A DNA stretch of 35,373 nt from Gammaproteobacteria bacterium (GCA_030595795.1 JAUVCH010000036.1:1-35373), one strand, 5' to 3'; positions 27,178-35,373 are shown, counted from the first letter of the stretch. Translations and numbers: made by a program. Notes: generated by a model not told the origin, from the sequence alone.

Positions 27178-28120
27178 AACGTCTTCCCGAAAAACAGTAA
27201 AGCAATACCAGTAACCAGCAAATTCCACCGACACTGTATTTTACTCCGATCGGTAGACTGGCACTTGAAGACCAGAATGCTTCGATAAATGCTGCGATGA
27301 CTAGCATGAGTACGATGCCGTATAGCATCGGGATGGCTTCTCGACCTGCCTGGCGCAAGGCACTTAGACGCGAATAAGGTCCGGGGCTTAACAGCGCGTA
27401 TCCCAGTTTCAGGCCGGCTGCTCCGCTAAAAACAATCGCGGTTAACTCGAAGGCGCCGTGGGTCACCACGAATGGGTAAAAAGTATCGACGTAATCGAGG
27501 CGGGTTAGATGGCCAGCGACACTGCCTATTTGCAGCCCATTGGAGAGCAATACCAACAAAGTACCGATGCCTAATAGCAGGCCAGCGGCAAAACAGCGAA
27601 ATGCAACGCTAATGTTATTCTGAATATAAAATCCGAACATCATGATGTCGGTTTCAGATTCTCGCTCACGCCCAAGTTTGCTCGCTGCCGGGTCGTACAT
27701 TTGCTCAATCTGACGAACATTGCTGAAGTCCATTAAGCTGTAAATAGCGGTCTCATCGAAAAATATCCACAGCCCGGCAATGACCCCGGGAAGAACGAAT
27801 ACTAGCATCGCGATAGCAATAAAATAGCGATGTTGGTATAACGCCAGCGGAAAATCGCGCACAAATAATGTGTAAAGATTAAGCCTGGATTCCGAGCGGT
27901 AGCGATAAATCTCTCGGTAAAGCTGCATCACCAGTTTATTTAAGCGTTCGATTAGCGAGGCATCGTAAAGACGTTGTTTGGATAGCGCGAGTTGCTGGCA
28001 GAGCTGCATGTAATGTTCAGCGCAAAGCGAGCTGTTTTCTACTCTATGGGGTTTTTTCAGAAGTCTTTCGATATCTTCCCAGGTTTTCTGGTGTTGTTGC
28101 TCGAATGATTGCTGCTTCAT
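27164..28120 (-). CDS. stage II sporulation protein M (SpoIIM)-like membrane protein
   Basis: This encodes 318 residues. A hydrophilic helical N-terminus (about 1-95) precedes at least five membrane segments and the DUF95/SpoIIM signature, here THGAFELTAIVFSGAAG. In Gram-negative bacteria these proteins have no sporulation role and accompany RDD and MoxR genes, as here. The ATG overlaps the RDD stop by 4 nt (ATGA). Confidence 0.88.
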   Translation of the reverse strand: MKQQSFEQQHQKTWEDIERLLKKPHRVENSSLCAEHYMQLCQQLALSKQRLYDASLIERLNKLVMQLYREIYRYRSESRLNLYTLFVRDFPLALYQHRYFIAIAMLVFVLPGVIAGLWIFFDETAIYSLMDFSNVRQIEQMYDPAASKLGRERESETDIMMFGFYIQNNISVAFRCFAAGLLLGIGTLLVLLSNGLQIGSVAGHLTRLDYVDTFYPFVVTHGAFELTAIVFSGAAGLKLGYALLSPGPYSRLSALRQAGREAIPMLYGIVLMLVIAAFIEAFWSSSASLPIGVKYSVGGICWLLVLLYCFSGRRFGSR

Positions 28121-28797
28121 CTTACCCCCAAAAACCAGGCACCGATTCGATGCAGTTTCTCAACCCGGTTATCTGATGCGCTGTGCGTGACTTCGTCGAG
28201 GATACTGGCCAGCTCCTCCTGTCGGGGCTTCGATAAATGCTGGCTACGATGCAGGAAATCGACCAATGCGGTTTGCTCGGTGCGCAACAGACTGGTCGGT
28301 GGCGCCAATGCTGAAACTTCGGTGACTTCGGCTGGCTTTGCGGTTTCTCGGATGCTAATCACCAGTGTTCCGGCAGCGAGATCACCGAGGCGTTGAAAAC
28401 GCGCATTCGATACCATGGTGATTAGACCAAATAAATAAAAGAAAGGTAGGAAATCGGCGGTACGTAGCAGGTTTCTCACCAACGATGTGCCGAAGGTTAC
28501 CGGAGTTAAGTCGTCCTGTACGACGGAAAGGCCGAGCGTTTTTTTACCGGGTGTTTGGCCACGCCAAAAAACTTCGAATATCACCGGGTAAAACCACTCG
28601 ATGAAAAACCAGAATATAAACCAGAAACCAGCGCCGAGCTCACCAAATGGAATCGATGCTATGCCAACCACGAGCAGCATGACGCTGCGAATCATAAAGT
28701 CGATGGAAAAAGCGAGAAAGCGAGGCACAGGTCCGACGACCTGAGCCTCCAGCTCTATACCACCGGGGATTTCGACTCGATAACTGGTATCTAGCAA
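28117..28797 (-). CDS. RDD family membrane protein
   Basis: This encodes 226 residues. The N-terminus, LDTSYRVEIPGGIELE followed by GPVPRFLAF, is the usual opening of RDD proteins, which carry conserved Arg and Asp residues in the first membrane helix (here RFLAFSIDF). Three to four hydrophobic segments lie at about 25-50, 53-78 and 115-135, followed by a soluble tail of about 80 residues. The start is TTG at 28797, matching family starts; AGCAGG lies about 7 nt before it. The gene is 11 nt downstream of the DUF805 gene. Confidence 0.88.
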   Translation of the reverse strand: MLDTSYRVEIPGGIELEAQVVGPVPRFLAFSIDFMIRSVMLLVVGIASIPFGELGAGFWFIFWFFIEWFYPVIFEVFWRGQTPGKKTLGLSVVQDDLTPVTFGTSLVRNLLRTADFLPFFYLFGLITMVSNARFQRLGDLAAGTLVISIRETAKPAEVTEVSALAPPTSLLRTEQTALVDFLHRSQHLSKPRQEELASILDEVTHSASDNRVEKLHRIGAWFLGVR

Positions 28798-28808
28798 AAA
28801 AAGCCTGC

Positions 28809-29321
28809 TTATTGCATGGAAGGAATGATGATCGCCGCAGCGATGCCGATGATCGCCGTTACAGGCATAAATAACGCCAGGATTTTAACACCGAGAGTAT
28901 TGGGTACGGTCTTTGGGCCATAGTTATTATCACCATCGGTACCCGAGAAAAATAGCATGTAAATAATCAATAACAGGTTAACCAACGGAATAATCAATAA
29001 TAGAAAAAACCAGCCGCTGCGGTTTAAATCATTAAGTCGGCGTTTGCCGAACATAACTGCGATGACCAGACTCACTATATTGATCAATATATAAGCAATC
29101 AGGCCGAAGCTGGACATGCCGGCCGTGGGATCCATCATGGCGGAGAAACTAATAAATGGAACCATGGCTATTATCAAAACAATACTAGCGCCCATGCTAT
29201 AGGCCAGGTATCTTAGCCGTCCGATACGACCGCTAAAAGAAAAGATGCTGGGGTTGTAAGTGCCTGATTCGCCGGTGGATAGAGGGGCATCGGGTGTCGA
29301 GTATGGGTTCTGATCGCTCAT
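28809..29321 (-). CDS. DUF805-family inner membrane protein
   Basis: This encodes 170 residues. A soluble N-terminus with proline-rich PYSTPDAPL is followed by the DUF805 signature FSFSGRIGRLRYLAYS, four hydrophobic segments and RLNDLNRSGWFFLL, which is highly typical. A GTDGDNNYGP block and a final membrane segment complete the protein. The ATG at 29321 has AGGAAA upstream; the longer frame is dismissed. It is the first gene of the seven-gene minus-strand operon, whose promoter must lie in the gap before 29478. The function of the family is unknown. Confidence 0.88.
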   Translation of the reverse strand: MSDQNPYSTPDAPLSTGESGTYNPSIFSFSGRIGRLRYLAYSMGASIVLIIAMVPFISFSAMMDPTAGMSSFGLIAYILINIVSLVIAVMFGKRRLNDLNRSGWFFLLLIIPLVNLLLIIYMLFFSGTDGDNNYGPKTVPNTLGVKILALFMPVTAIIGIAAAIIIPSMQ

Positions 29322-29477
29322 ATGTTTTTCCTGATAGTTTTTTCGCCGAAAATAATAGCATATAAAAAAATGTGATGATGTTAAATGCTTTACCTTGTTC
29401 AATAAGGGTTTTTGGTGACTACACTGTAACCCTGTTATTATTGAATGACTTTCCAGTCAGCGGAGGTACCAATCAAA

Positions 29478-30038
29478 ATGATGTCATTTAAATTTGTCGT
29501 TCCCATGATGTTAGGACTTGTCCTTGTCTTTTCACCGAATGCATTTACTGATCAATCTGATACTCGCCTCGAACAATTATTCAATGTTCTGAAAAGTAGC
29601 AGTGATCCGAGCGAATTACTGGAGGTCGAATCCAGTATCTGGAAGATATGGTTCGATAGCGGTATGCCGGAAATTGATGCGATGATGGAAGAGGCTGCGA
29701 CAGCCGTAGAGACTGGCCAGTTGAAACATGCTGAAGGACTGTATTCGCAGGTAATTAAAAAAGTCCCTGACTTTTCTGAAGGCTGGAATCGCCGTGCAAC
29801 GGTACGATATTACCAGCAAAACTACGAAGGCTCGCTGGAAGATATCCAGCGGACATTGATACTCGAACCACGACATTTTGGTGCAACCTGGGGCCTGGGC
29901 ATGATTCTCGGATCGCGGCGTGAATTTACCGGGGCCATCGCCGCTTTCGAACGCTTGCTCGAAATTAAGCCGAATGCTCGCGATGCTCAACCCAGGCTTG
30001 AGTTATTGCGAAAAAAGCTGGCAGATAGTTCTGTCTGA
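29478..30038 (+). CDS. secreted tetratricopeptide-repeat protein
   Basis: This encodes 186 residues. The first about 23 residues form a signal peptide (hydrophobic MMLGLVLVFSPNA with a likely cleavage after it). From about residue 70 there are three TPR units: EEAATAVETGQLKHAEGLYS, cut here, then SEGWNRRATVRYYQQNYEGS and FGATWGLGMILGSRREFTGA. TPR proteins mediate protein contacts. Two adjacent ATG codons (29478 and 29481) follow GGAGGT with a 10-nt gap, which supports 29478; a longer frame from 29445 is dismissed. It is divergent from the DUF805 operon. Confidence 0.85.
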   Translation: MMSFKFVVPMMLGLVLVFSPNAFTDQSDTRLEQLFNVLKSSSDPSELLEVESSIWKIWFDSGMPEIDAMMEEAATAVETGQLKHAEGLYSQVIKKVPDFSEGWNRRATVRYYQQNYEGSLEDIQRTLILEPRHFGATWGLGMILGSRREFTGAIAAFERLLEIKPNARDAQPRLELLRKKLADSSV

Positions 30039-30047
30039 GGCTTGCAT

Positions 30048-30338
30048 TTACAACAACGACTTTTGTAATAGTTTTTCACCCTGCTCATCGATAATTTGCC
30101 GGGCCTTTGCTGTCGAATGATCGATAGCCATTTGTTGGCTGGCGTTTTGATCGGCGCGGATAAATTGTATGCGTTTCATTTCACCTTCGAGCTCACCGCT
30201 GATGTAACCGGCGGTTCGATACTTGCCATCCTCGTCAATTGGTGCGGCTTCAATAGTAAATCCTTTATAAACTACTGGGTCACTAACGGACTCGGTCTTG
30301 CCACCAAGGATGAATTTGAAGAAATTGCCAATTGCCAT
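30048..30338 (-). CDS. HlyU family protein
   Basis: This encodes 96 residues matching the HlyU family of proteobacterial regulators, represented by the Vibrio hemolysin activator. Marks: VYKGFTIEAAP, then GKYRTAGYISGE, FIRADQNASQQMAIDHS and KARQIIDEQG. It has no HTH and is often annotated as a transcriptional activator on family grounds only. It lies convergent to the TPR gene and divergent from the dioxygenase operon, with 75 bp between starts. Regulation of that operon is possible but unproven. CGGAAA precedes the ATG. Confidence 0.85.
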   Translation of the reverse strand: MAIGNFFKFILGGKTESVSDPVVYKGFTIEAAPIDEDGKYRTAGYISGELEGEMKRIQFIRADQNASQQMAIDHSTAKARQIIDEQGEKLLQKSLL

Positions 30339-30413
30339 GAGTTTTCCGTAGAATCCGGTTTGTTCTAAATCATATCAGAAACCCGTTGTTAACAGGCAAT
30401 ATCTGGATTGAAA

Positions 30414-31274
30414 ATGTTTAAGTTATCCGACGACGACAAAAACCGGTTCGACAATGATGGGTTCCTGGTGGCTGATCAGTTAATTCCCACCGATAACCTT
30501 CCTGTGTTACATCGAGCTTTTGACGATTTGTTCAGCGCTAAATTTGCTACCGGTGTGCGACCCGACGAAGTCAACTGGCAGCAGAGTTCGGGGGATCCGA
30601 GATTGACCCGACAGATCTGTAATGGCTGGAAGGCCAATCGCGATATCGCGCGCGTGGTGCTTGATGAAACTATCGGTCGGGCGATTGCCAAACTGGCGGG
30701 CTGGCCGGGTGTACGCATCATGATCGATAACGTGATCTGGAAGCCTGTTGGTGCAAAGTCGCTGGGTTACCATCAGGATAGTAGCTACCTGGCCTGGTTT
30801 ACGCCATCCGACCTGCTCACCTGCTGGGTAGCGCTCGATGATACTAGTGCCGAGGGTGGTACCATGGAGCTGGTTAGAGGATCGCATCGTTGGCCTTTGC
30901 GTAAGCCAGAAGGTGAGTTTCATGCGCCGAAAAACTATCGACTGTCGATGCAAAAAGCCGCCGTTCAGCAAGGTCTCGAAGCCGATATCGCCTACATCGA
31001 AGTACCCGCTGGCGGCGGATCGTTTCATCATGGCTGGACCTGGCACGGATCTGGTACAAATAACGGCAATCTGCCTCGCCGCTCGCTAGTGTTGCACGCC
31101 ATGCGCAGCGATGTTGAGTACCAACCGGAGCATTTTTCGCAAGGAATCGGGCCAATTTACAGCCGCTATAAACGATTGGGGGATAATCGAATGGATGAGA
31201 ATTATTTTCCGATCCTGTGGCGTGAGGATGGCTACCGGACACCGCAGATTGATGATTATCTGGAAGTTCGATGA
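30414..31274 (+). CDS. phytanoyl-CoA dioxygenase (PhyH) family protein
   Basis: This encodes 286 residues of the Fe(II)/2-oxoglutarate oxygenase superfamily. The facial triad is visible: His120 and Asp122 in YHQDSSYLAW, and the distal His211 in HHGWTWHGSG. The 2-oxoglutarate-binding Arg is in PRRSLVLH (222-223). No signal peptide or membrane segment is present. The ATG at 30414 was preferred over a TTG two codons earlier. It is the first gene of a five-gene plus-strand cluster and overlaps the next gene by 4 nt. Such enzymes hydroxylate small metabolites, and the substrate is unknown. Confidence 0.9.
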   Translation: MFKLSDDDKNRFDNDGFLVADQLIPTDNLPVLHRAFDDLFSAKFATGVRPDEVNWQQSSGDPRLTRQICNGWKANRDIARVVLDETIGRAIAKLAGWPGVRIMIDNVIWKPVGAKSLGYHQDSSYLAWFTPSDLLTCWVALDDTSAEGGTMELVRGSHRWPLRKPEGEFHAPKNYRLSMQKAAVQQGLEADIAYIEVPAGGGSFHHGWTWHGSGTNNGNLPRRSLVLHAMRSDVEYQPEHFSQGIGPIYSRYKRLGDNRMDENYFPILWREDGYRTPQIDDYLEVR

Positions 31275-32011
31275 AAAATACTAAGCCTTTTCTGATTTTA
31301 CAATTACGGCCGGAAGACGATACTTCCGATAGCGAGTTCCAGGCTATTCTTAAATACGGTGGGCTCGAAGTAAACGATGTCCGCCGTCTGCGTATCGAAA
31401 AAACGGGTATACCTGAGCTGAATCTGGATGACTATTCCGCTGTTATCGTCGGTGGTAGTCCTTTCGATATCAGTACGCTGCCGGATATGAAATCTGCGAT
31501 TCAAAATAAAATAGAGGTGGATTTTAATTTGTTGTTAGACAAGGTAGTATCGAGTGATTTCCCGTTTCTCGGTGCCTGTTCGGGCAATGGGTTATTGGGC
31601 TCTTATCTCAATACGCCCATTTCAAACCAATATGCCGAAGGGGTTGGCAATGCTGTTATCAATCTCACTGCGGAGGGAAAAAAAGATACATTACTCGCCG
31701 GTTTTCCAGATCAGATTTCTGTCTTGCTCGGTCATAAAGAGGCCTGTGACTCGACGCCGACTGGCGCTACCTTGTTAATGACCGGTAAAAACTGCCCGGT
31801 GCAGATGTTTCGTGTGGGTGAAAATGTTTATGCGACCCAGTTTCATCCGGAAGGTGATTTTGAGGGGTTTACGGTTAGAATTCATGCTTATAAACATCAT
31901 GGTTACTTCAAGCCAGAAGAAGCAGAGCAGTTAATCGAGGCAGTGGGGCAGGAAGCCACGCCTTACGCGCAGGAAATTTTGAGACGCTTTGTGAGGCGAT
32001 ATGCCCGGTAA
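31271..32011 (+). CDS. class I glutamine amidotransferase-like protein
   Basis: This encodes 246 residues of GATase class I. The nucleophile Cys103 is in LGACSGNGLLGS, and the catalytic pair His192 and Glu194 is in TQFHPEGDFEG. The elbow is C-S-G-N-G rather than the usual C-x-G-H/Q, a variant also seen in GMP-synthase-like paralogues. No synthetase domain is present, so it would hydrolyse Gln, or a gamma-glutamyl compound, on its own or with a partner. The ATG overlaps the PhyH stop (ATGA), and the end overlaps the PLP-enzyme frame. It is probably a part of the same operon. Confidence 0.88.
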   Translation: MKNTKPFLILQLRPEDDTSDSEFQAILKYGGLEVNDVRRLRIEKTGIPELNLDDYSAVIVGGSPFDISTLPDMKSAIQNKIEVDFNLLLDKVVSSDFPFLGACSGNGLLGSYLNTPISNQYAEGVGNAVINLTAEGKKDTLLAGFPDQISVLLGHKEACDSTPTGATLLMTGKNCPVQMFRVGENVYATQFHPEGDFEGFTVRIHAYKHHGYFKPEEAEQLIEAVGQEATPYAQEILRRFVRRYAR

Positions 32012-33158
32012 AAATATGATTAATAAGCTTAAACAGGCTACGGTTCTCGCACAGGTTCATATCGATAAAATATCCCAGACTGCGGAGATTATTCCGCCGC
32101 TTCACTTGTCGACTACCTATGTAAGGGATGCCGATAATGAATATTCTTCCGGCCTAGTCTATGGTCGGCCGCACAATCCAACCATTCAGCATCTAGAAAA
32201 GGTAATCACGACACTGGAGCAGGGTGCAGACACAATGGTCTTTGGCTCTGGCATGGCTGCCGCAACTACGGTGTTTCAGGCGCTGAAACCCGGCGACCAT
32301 GTCATCGCACCAAAAGTGATGTACTGGTCACTGCGCAACTGGCTGGCCGGTATGGCGACCGAGTGGGGGCTACAGGTAAGTTTTGTTGAGCTGAGTGATC
32401 TCTCCTTGGTTCAGGCGAGCATTCAACCCGGTAAAACAAAGCTGGTCTGGATCGAAACTCCGGCCAACCCATTGTGGTCGATCACCGATATTTCAGCCGT
32501 TTGTGATATCGCGCACGCAGCGGATGCGCGCGTGGTGGCCGATTCCACGGTTTCCACACCTATTTTGACGCAACCAATACTGCTTGGTGCCGATATGGTA
32601 ATGCACTCGGCAACTAAATATCTAAATGGTCATTCCGATGTGCTGGCGGGCGTACTGGTAACTGCAAAGCTGGACGCATTCTGGGAAAGAGCGCAGCAGG
32701 TTCGAACCAACCACGGCGGCATATTGAGTCCTAGAGACGGTTCTCAATTGCTGAGAGGGTTGCGTACTTTGCATCTTCGGGTTCGCGAAAGTAGCCGTTC
32801 GGCGTTGGCGATAGCTGAGCATTTTGACCAACATGCCGGTGTCTCATCGGTGTTGTATCCAGGTTTGGCTCAGCACCCCGGCCACGATATTGCCTGCAAA
32901 CAAATGACGGGTGGTTTCGGCGGTATGTTATCGTTACGTTTCAAAGGTGGTAAGCGTGCTGCCATTGGAGTAGCGGCCAGGGTAAAACTCTGGAAACGCG
33001 CGACATCACTGGGTGGTGTTGAAAGCCTGATCGAGCATCGGGCCAGTGTTGAAGGTGCTAATACCCCTGTACCCGACGACCTGTTACGATTGTCAGTCGG
33101 AATCGAAGATGTGAATGACCTGATTGCCGATCTGGATCAGGCCTTGAATCAATTATAA
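32001..33158 (+). CDS. Cys/Met metabolism PLP-dependent enzyme (cystathionine gamma-synthase/lyase family)
   Basis: This encodes 385 residues of the transsulfuration enzyme fold. Marks are PPLHLSTTYVRD, YGRPHNPTIQHLE, the FGSGMAA segment, and the PLP lysine in HSATKYLNGHSDV (Lys206, or 201 from the later start). It may make or cleave a C-S bond or gamma-substitute an amino acid, and the specific reaction cannot be read. The ATG at 32001 overlaps the amidotransferase gene by 11 nt; an ATG at 32016 is an alternative just past its stop. Seventeen nt separate it from the isochorismatase-like gene. Confidence 0.9.
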   Translation: MPGKNMINKLKQATVLAQVHIDKISQTAEIIPPLHLSTTYVRDADNEYSSGLVYGRPHNPTIQHLEKVITTLEQGADTMVFGSGMAAATTVFQALKPGDHVIAPKVMYWSLRNWLAGMATEWGLQVSFVELSDLSLVQASIQPGKTKLVWIETPANPLWSITDISAVCDIAHAADARVVADSTVSTPILTQPILLGADMVMHSATKYLNGHSDVLAGVLVTAKLDAFWERAQQVRTNHGGILSPRDGSQLLRGLRTLHLRVRESSRSALAIAEHFDQHAGVSSVLYPGLAQHPGHDIACKQMTGGFGGMLSLRFKGGKRAAIGVAARVKLWKRATSLGGVESLIEHRASVEGANTPVPDDLLRLSVGIEDVNDLIADLDQALNQL

Positions 33159-33175
33159 ATTTACCGGAAATTAAT

Positions 33176-33763
33176 ATGAATCACCCGAAAACACTGCTTG
33201 AACTCAGTGGTGCCAGCCTTGAACCGGCGAAAATCGATACTGCTACATTAGTATTGATCGATATGCAAAATGAATATCTACAGGGTCCTCTGGCTTTGCC
33301 AGATGCGGAGAACGCGGTTAATGCGGCTATAAAGTTATTATCCAGGGCTCGTGAAGTGGGTAGTAAAATCATCCATGTTTTCCACAAAGGAAGGGAAGGC
33401 GGCTTGTTTGATCGAAGTGCCGAACGCGGTCAGGCCATCGAAGGTTTAAGTCCCGTTGCCGACGAAAGCATCGTCGAAAAGCCCTTACCCAATGCCTTCG
33501 CCGATACAGAACTCAAATCGCTTCTCGATGAAACCGGGAATAACGACTTGATTATCATCGGGTTCATGACACATATGTGTGTCAGTTCTACGGCAAGAGC
33601 TGCACTCGATCACGGATTTAGGGTTACTATTGATGCCGAGTCCTGCGCGACCCGCGACCTGCCAGATGGCACTGGCGGTGTTGTCGATGCAGCGACCCTG
33701 AATCAGGTGGCGCTGACCGAATTATCCGATCGGTTCGCGGTAATCGCTCGTCAACATTATTAA
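33176..33763 (+). CDS. isochorismatase-family cysteine hydrolase
   Basis: This encodes 195 residues. The catalytic triad is Asp29 (LIDMQN), Lys102 (EKPLPNAF) and Cys135 (THMCVSST). The family includes nicotinamidases, carbamoylases and isochorismatases that cleave amide, carbamoyl or ether bonds, and the actual substrate is unclear. CGGAAA lies about 7 nt before the ATG. The gene is fourth in the operon, 17 nt after the PLP enzyme and 22 nt before the flavin oxidoreductase. Confidence 0.9.
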   Translation: MNHPKTLLELSGASLEPAKIDTATLVLIDMQNEYLQGPLALPDAENAVNAAIKLLSRAREVGSKIIHVFHKGREGGLFDRSAERGQAIEGLSPVADESIVEKPLPNAFADTELKSLLDETGNNDLIIIGFMTHMCVSSTARAALDHGFRVTIDAESCATRDLPDGTGGVVDAATLNQVALTELSDRFAVIARQHY

Positions 33764-33785
33764 TCCCATTACTGAAAATCATCTA

Positions 33786-34964
33786 ATGTCTAAAAATCCG
33801 TTATTGTTTCAAGAGCTAGATCTTCGAGGGCTGACCCTGCCTAACCGAATCGTGGTTTCGCCCTTGTGTATGTACTCAGCTGTAGAAGGTCTGGCGCAAC
33901 CCTGGCATTTTGCTCATTTGAGTACCTTTGCCAGAGGTAAAGCTGGCCTGGTGTTTACCGAAGCTACGGCGGTAGAAGCGCGTGGTCGTATCACGCCGAG
34001 TTGCCTCGGAATCTGGACTGACGAACAGGCCGAGGCGCTAAAACCGGTTACCGCGTTTATCGAGTCGATGGGTTCGGTACCGGGTATTCAACTGGCGCAT
34101 GCGGGTAGAAAAGCGTCTACGCATGAACCTTTTGTCGCCGGTGGTGGTACGCCGTTGAACCCAGAAGGTGCCGAGAAAGGCCGTCAACCCTGGCAGACCG
34201 TAGCACCCTCTGCAATCCCGGTTGCAGGGGGCTGGCCGGTGCCGACAGAGTTAGACCAGAAAGGTATGGACGAAGTGAAGCTTGCTTTTGTGCAGGCCGC
34301 ACACAGATCAGTCGATGCGGGTTTTCGGGTTATCGAGCTCCATCTGGCACATGGTTACTTGTTACATAGCTTTCTTTCACCGATTAGTAATCAACGCGAT
34401 GACAATTATGGTGGCAGTATTGAGAATCGTATGCACTTCCCGCTCGAGGTGTGCGAAGCAGTTCGCGCCGAAGTGGGTTCCGATATGCCCCTGTTTGCCC
34501 GGATATCTGCCATCGATGGACTCGAAGGTGGCTGGACAATGGATGACTCAGTTGTATTCAGTGAAGCGCTTTCGAGCAGCGGTATCGACGTCGTCGACTG
34601 TTCTTCGGGTGGTATTGCGGGCGCGCCCAGATTTCGGATCGATGACACTGGTAAGCCTTTGACGAAAGAGTCTGCGCGGCAGCCCGGCTTTCAGGTGCCT
34701 TACGCGGCTCGTGTGCGCAATGAAACAACGGCCAAATCGATGGCCATCGGAGTGATCGTGGATCCCTTCCAGGCGGAGGAAATCCTGCAATCCGGTGGAG
34801 CAGATTTAGTCGCTCTGGGACGTGAAATCATGTACGACCCATTCTGGCCTTTACGGGCCGCAGAAGCGCTTGAAGTTGATCCTGAATTTAAAATGTGGCC
34901 GAAGCAATACGGTTGGGCAGTGAATCGACGGAGTCAAATTGCGCAGTATAATCGCGATGACTGA
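33786..34964 (+). CDS. Old Yellow Enzyme family NADH:flavin oxidoreductase (YqjM-like)
   Basis: This encodes 392 residues. The YqjM-type features are Cys28 and Tyr30 in PLCMYSA, QLAHAGRKAS, His186 and His189 in HLAHGYLLHSF, and RDDNYGGSIENR. These bind FMN and activate an alkene for hydride addition, so the enzyme reduces alpha,beta-unsaturated carbonyl compounds with NAD(P)H. It is the last gene of the five-gene operon; the next gene is convergent. The spacing of 22 nt from the isochorismatase-like gene fits co-transcription. Confidence 0.92.
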   Translation: MSKNPLLFQELDLRGLTLPNRIVVSPLCMYSAVEGLAQPWHFAHLSTFARGKAGLVFTEATAVEARGRITPSCLGIWTDEQAEALKPVTAFIESMGSVPGIQLAHAGRKASTHEPFVAGGGTPLNPEGAEKGRQPWQTVAPSAIPVAGGWPVPTELDQKGMDEVKLAFVQAAHRSVDAGFRVIELHLAHGYLLHSFLSPISNQRDDNYGGSIENRMHFPLEVCEAVRAEVGSDMPLFARISAIDGLEGGWTMDDSVVFSEALSSSGIDVVDCSSGGIAGAPRFRIDDTGKPLTKESARQPGFQVPYAARVRNETTAKSMAIGVIVDPFQAEEILQSGGADLVALGREIMYDPFWPLRAAEALEVDPEFKMWPKQYGWAVNRRSQIAQYNRDD

Positions 34965-34981
34965 CTCCGACCCCTTAATTT

Positions 34982-35373
34982 TTAATTAGCTATTTCATCT
35001 GAAAAAATAATATTCGCCAGTTCCAGTAAGCGAGTGTTAGTTAGAATATCTACTGGATTATCTGACCGGATTTTTGCCTGAAATTCAGGGTTATTAAGGA
35101 TTTCCTGTACACGGGCATCGTTTTTCGTATTTTGCACGTGCGTCCAGATTCCAGTCATTTGATCGGCCAGGGCCGTTTCTGCCGACTCAGTTCCGTCATC
35201 GGTTTTGTCCATCATGCCAGCAGACTTTGCCAAAGCTAACATGTCTGGATTATTGGCTAGTTGTTGGAAGGCGGGAAGCTTTTTCAGGGCATCAGTATTA
35301 CCACTGTCCAGGATCGCCTGGTTTTCAGGCTCGCTTAAAAGCGAATTGAGATCGTTGCTGTTTGCCAGACGTT
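34982..35373 (-). CDS. unidentified protein, C-terminal part (partial at window edge)
   Basis: The frame is open on the minus strand from the right edge to a stop at 34982-34984, giving about 130 residues of a longer protein. It is acidic and helical, with repeated segments such as SLLSEPENQAILDSG and VQEILNNPEFQAKIRSD. These Asn-Pro-x-Phe-Gln-type repeats resemble helical tails of CvpA-like membrane proteins in Gammaproteobacteria, but I cannot confirm this. An internal ATG at 35242 could start a shorter product, though the reading frame clearly continues upstream. It is convergent with the flavin oxidoreductase gene, with 17 nt between stops. Confidence 0.6.
   Translation of the reverse strand, partial: RLANSNDLNSLLSEPENQAILDSGNTDALKKLPAFQQLANNPDMLALAKSAGMMDKTDDGTESAETALADQMTGIWTHVQNTKNDARVQEILNNPEFQAKIRSDNPVDILTNTRLLELANIIFSDEIAN

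Overview
The window looks like chromosomal DNA of a free-living, probably marine gammaproteobacterium. The evidence is the gene content (pdxH, a HlyU-family regulator, the MoxR/DUF58/DUF4129/SpoIIM membrane operon, hybrid kinase and GGDEF-EAL signalling proteins), about 45-50% GC by eye in the core genes, and Shine-Dalgarno-type starts. The species cannot be named from the sequence.

Left end (1 to about 9350), accessory. It opens with the tail of a DUF2442-like protein. A one-TM hypothetical gene (441-896) follows, and its stop codon is embedded in an attC-like integron recombination hairpin. Next is a strikingly AT-rich two-gene unit: a two-TM/GAF-like protein (1244-2197) overlapped by a 58-aa, very basic protein (2190-2366). 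On the minus strand is a TumE/HTH toxin-antitoxin pair (2492-3140). Two housekeeping-type genes, a Yip1-family membrane protein and pdxH, diverge at about 4 kb. Beside them sits a solitary 1430-aa STAND/NACHT-like NTPase with a C-terminal PD-(D/E)xK nuclease signature (5054-9346). This is the best candidate for an unusual defence protein.

Middle (9.4-15.2 kb), small-molecule metabolism. A calcineurin-like phosphoesterase, a luciferase-like flavin monooxygenase and an alpha/beta hydrolase lie on the minus strand. A dihydroorotase-like amidohydrolase is on the plus strand. A DMT-family exporter and a maleate isomerase/AMDase-family enzyme are again on the minus strand. Together they read as catabolic or scavenging functions for carboxylates, amides or cyclic amides, but no substrate can be assigned.

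15.3-22 kb, signalling and a broken gene. A PAS hybrid histidine kinase is followed by an alanine dehydrogenase that is complete and keeps every catalytic residue, except that an amber codon replaces the conserved Gln143. Then comes a membrane-anchored HAMP-PAS-PAS-GGDEF-EAL protein.

22.1-29.3 kb, a seven-gene minus-strand operon (DUF805, RDD, SpoIIM-like, DUF4129, DUF4350, MoxR, DUF58). Most junctions overlap by 4-14 nt, which implies translational coupling. The layout matches the widespread MoxR-DUF58 membrane chaperone/assembly module.

Right end (29.4-35.4 kb). A secreted TPR protein and a HlyU-family regulator come first. They are followed by a tightly packed five-gene plus-strand operon: PhyH-type dioxygenase, class I glutamine amidotransferase, Cys/Met-type PLP enzyme, isochorismatase-like hydrolase and Old Yellow Enzyme. 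The window ends inside an unidentified minus-strand gene. No tRNA, rRNA, CRISPR array or recognisable transposase was seen.
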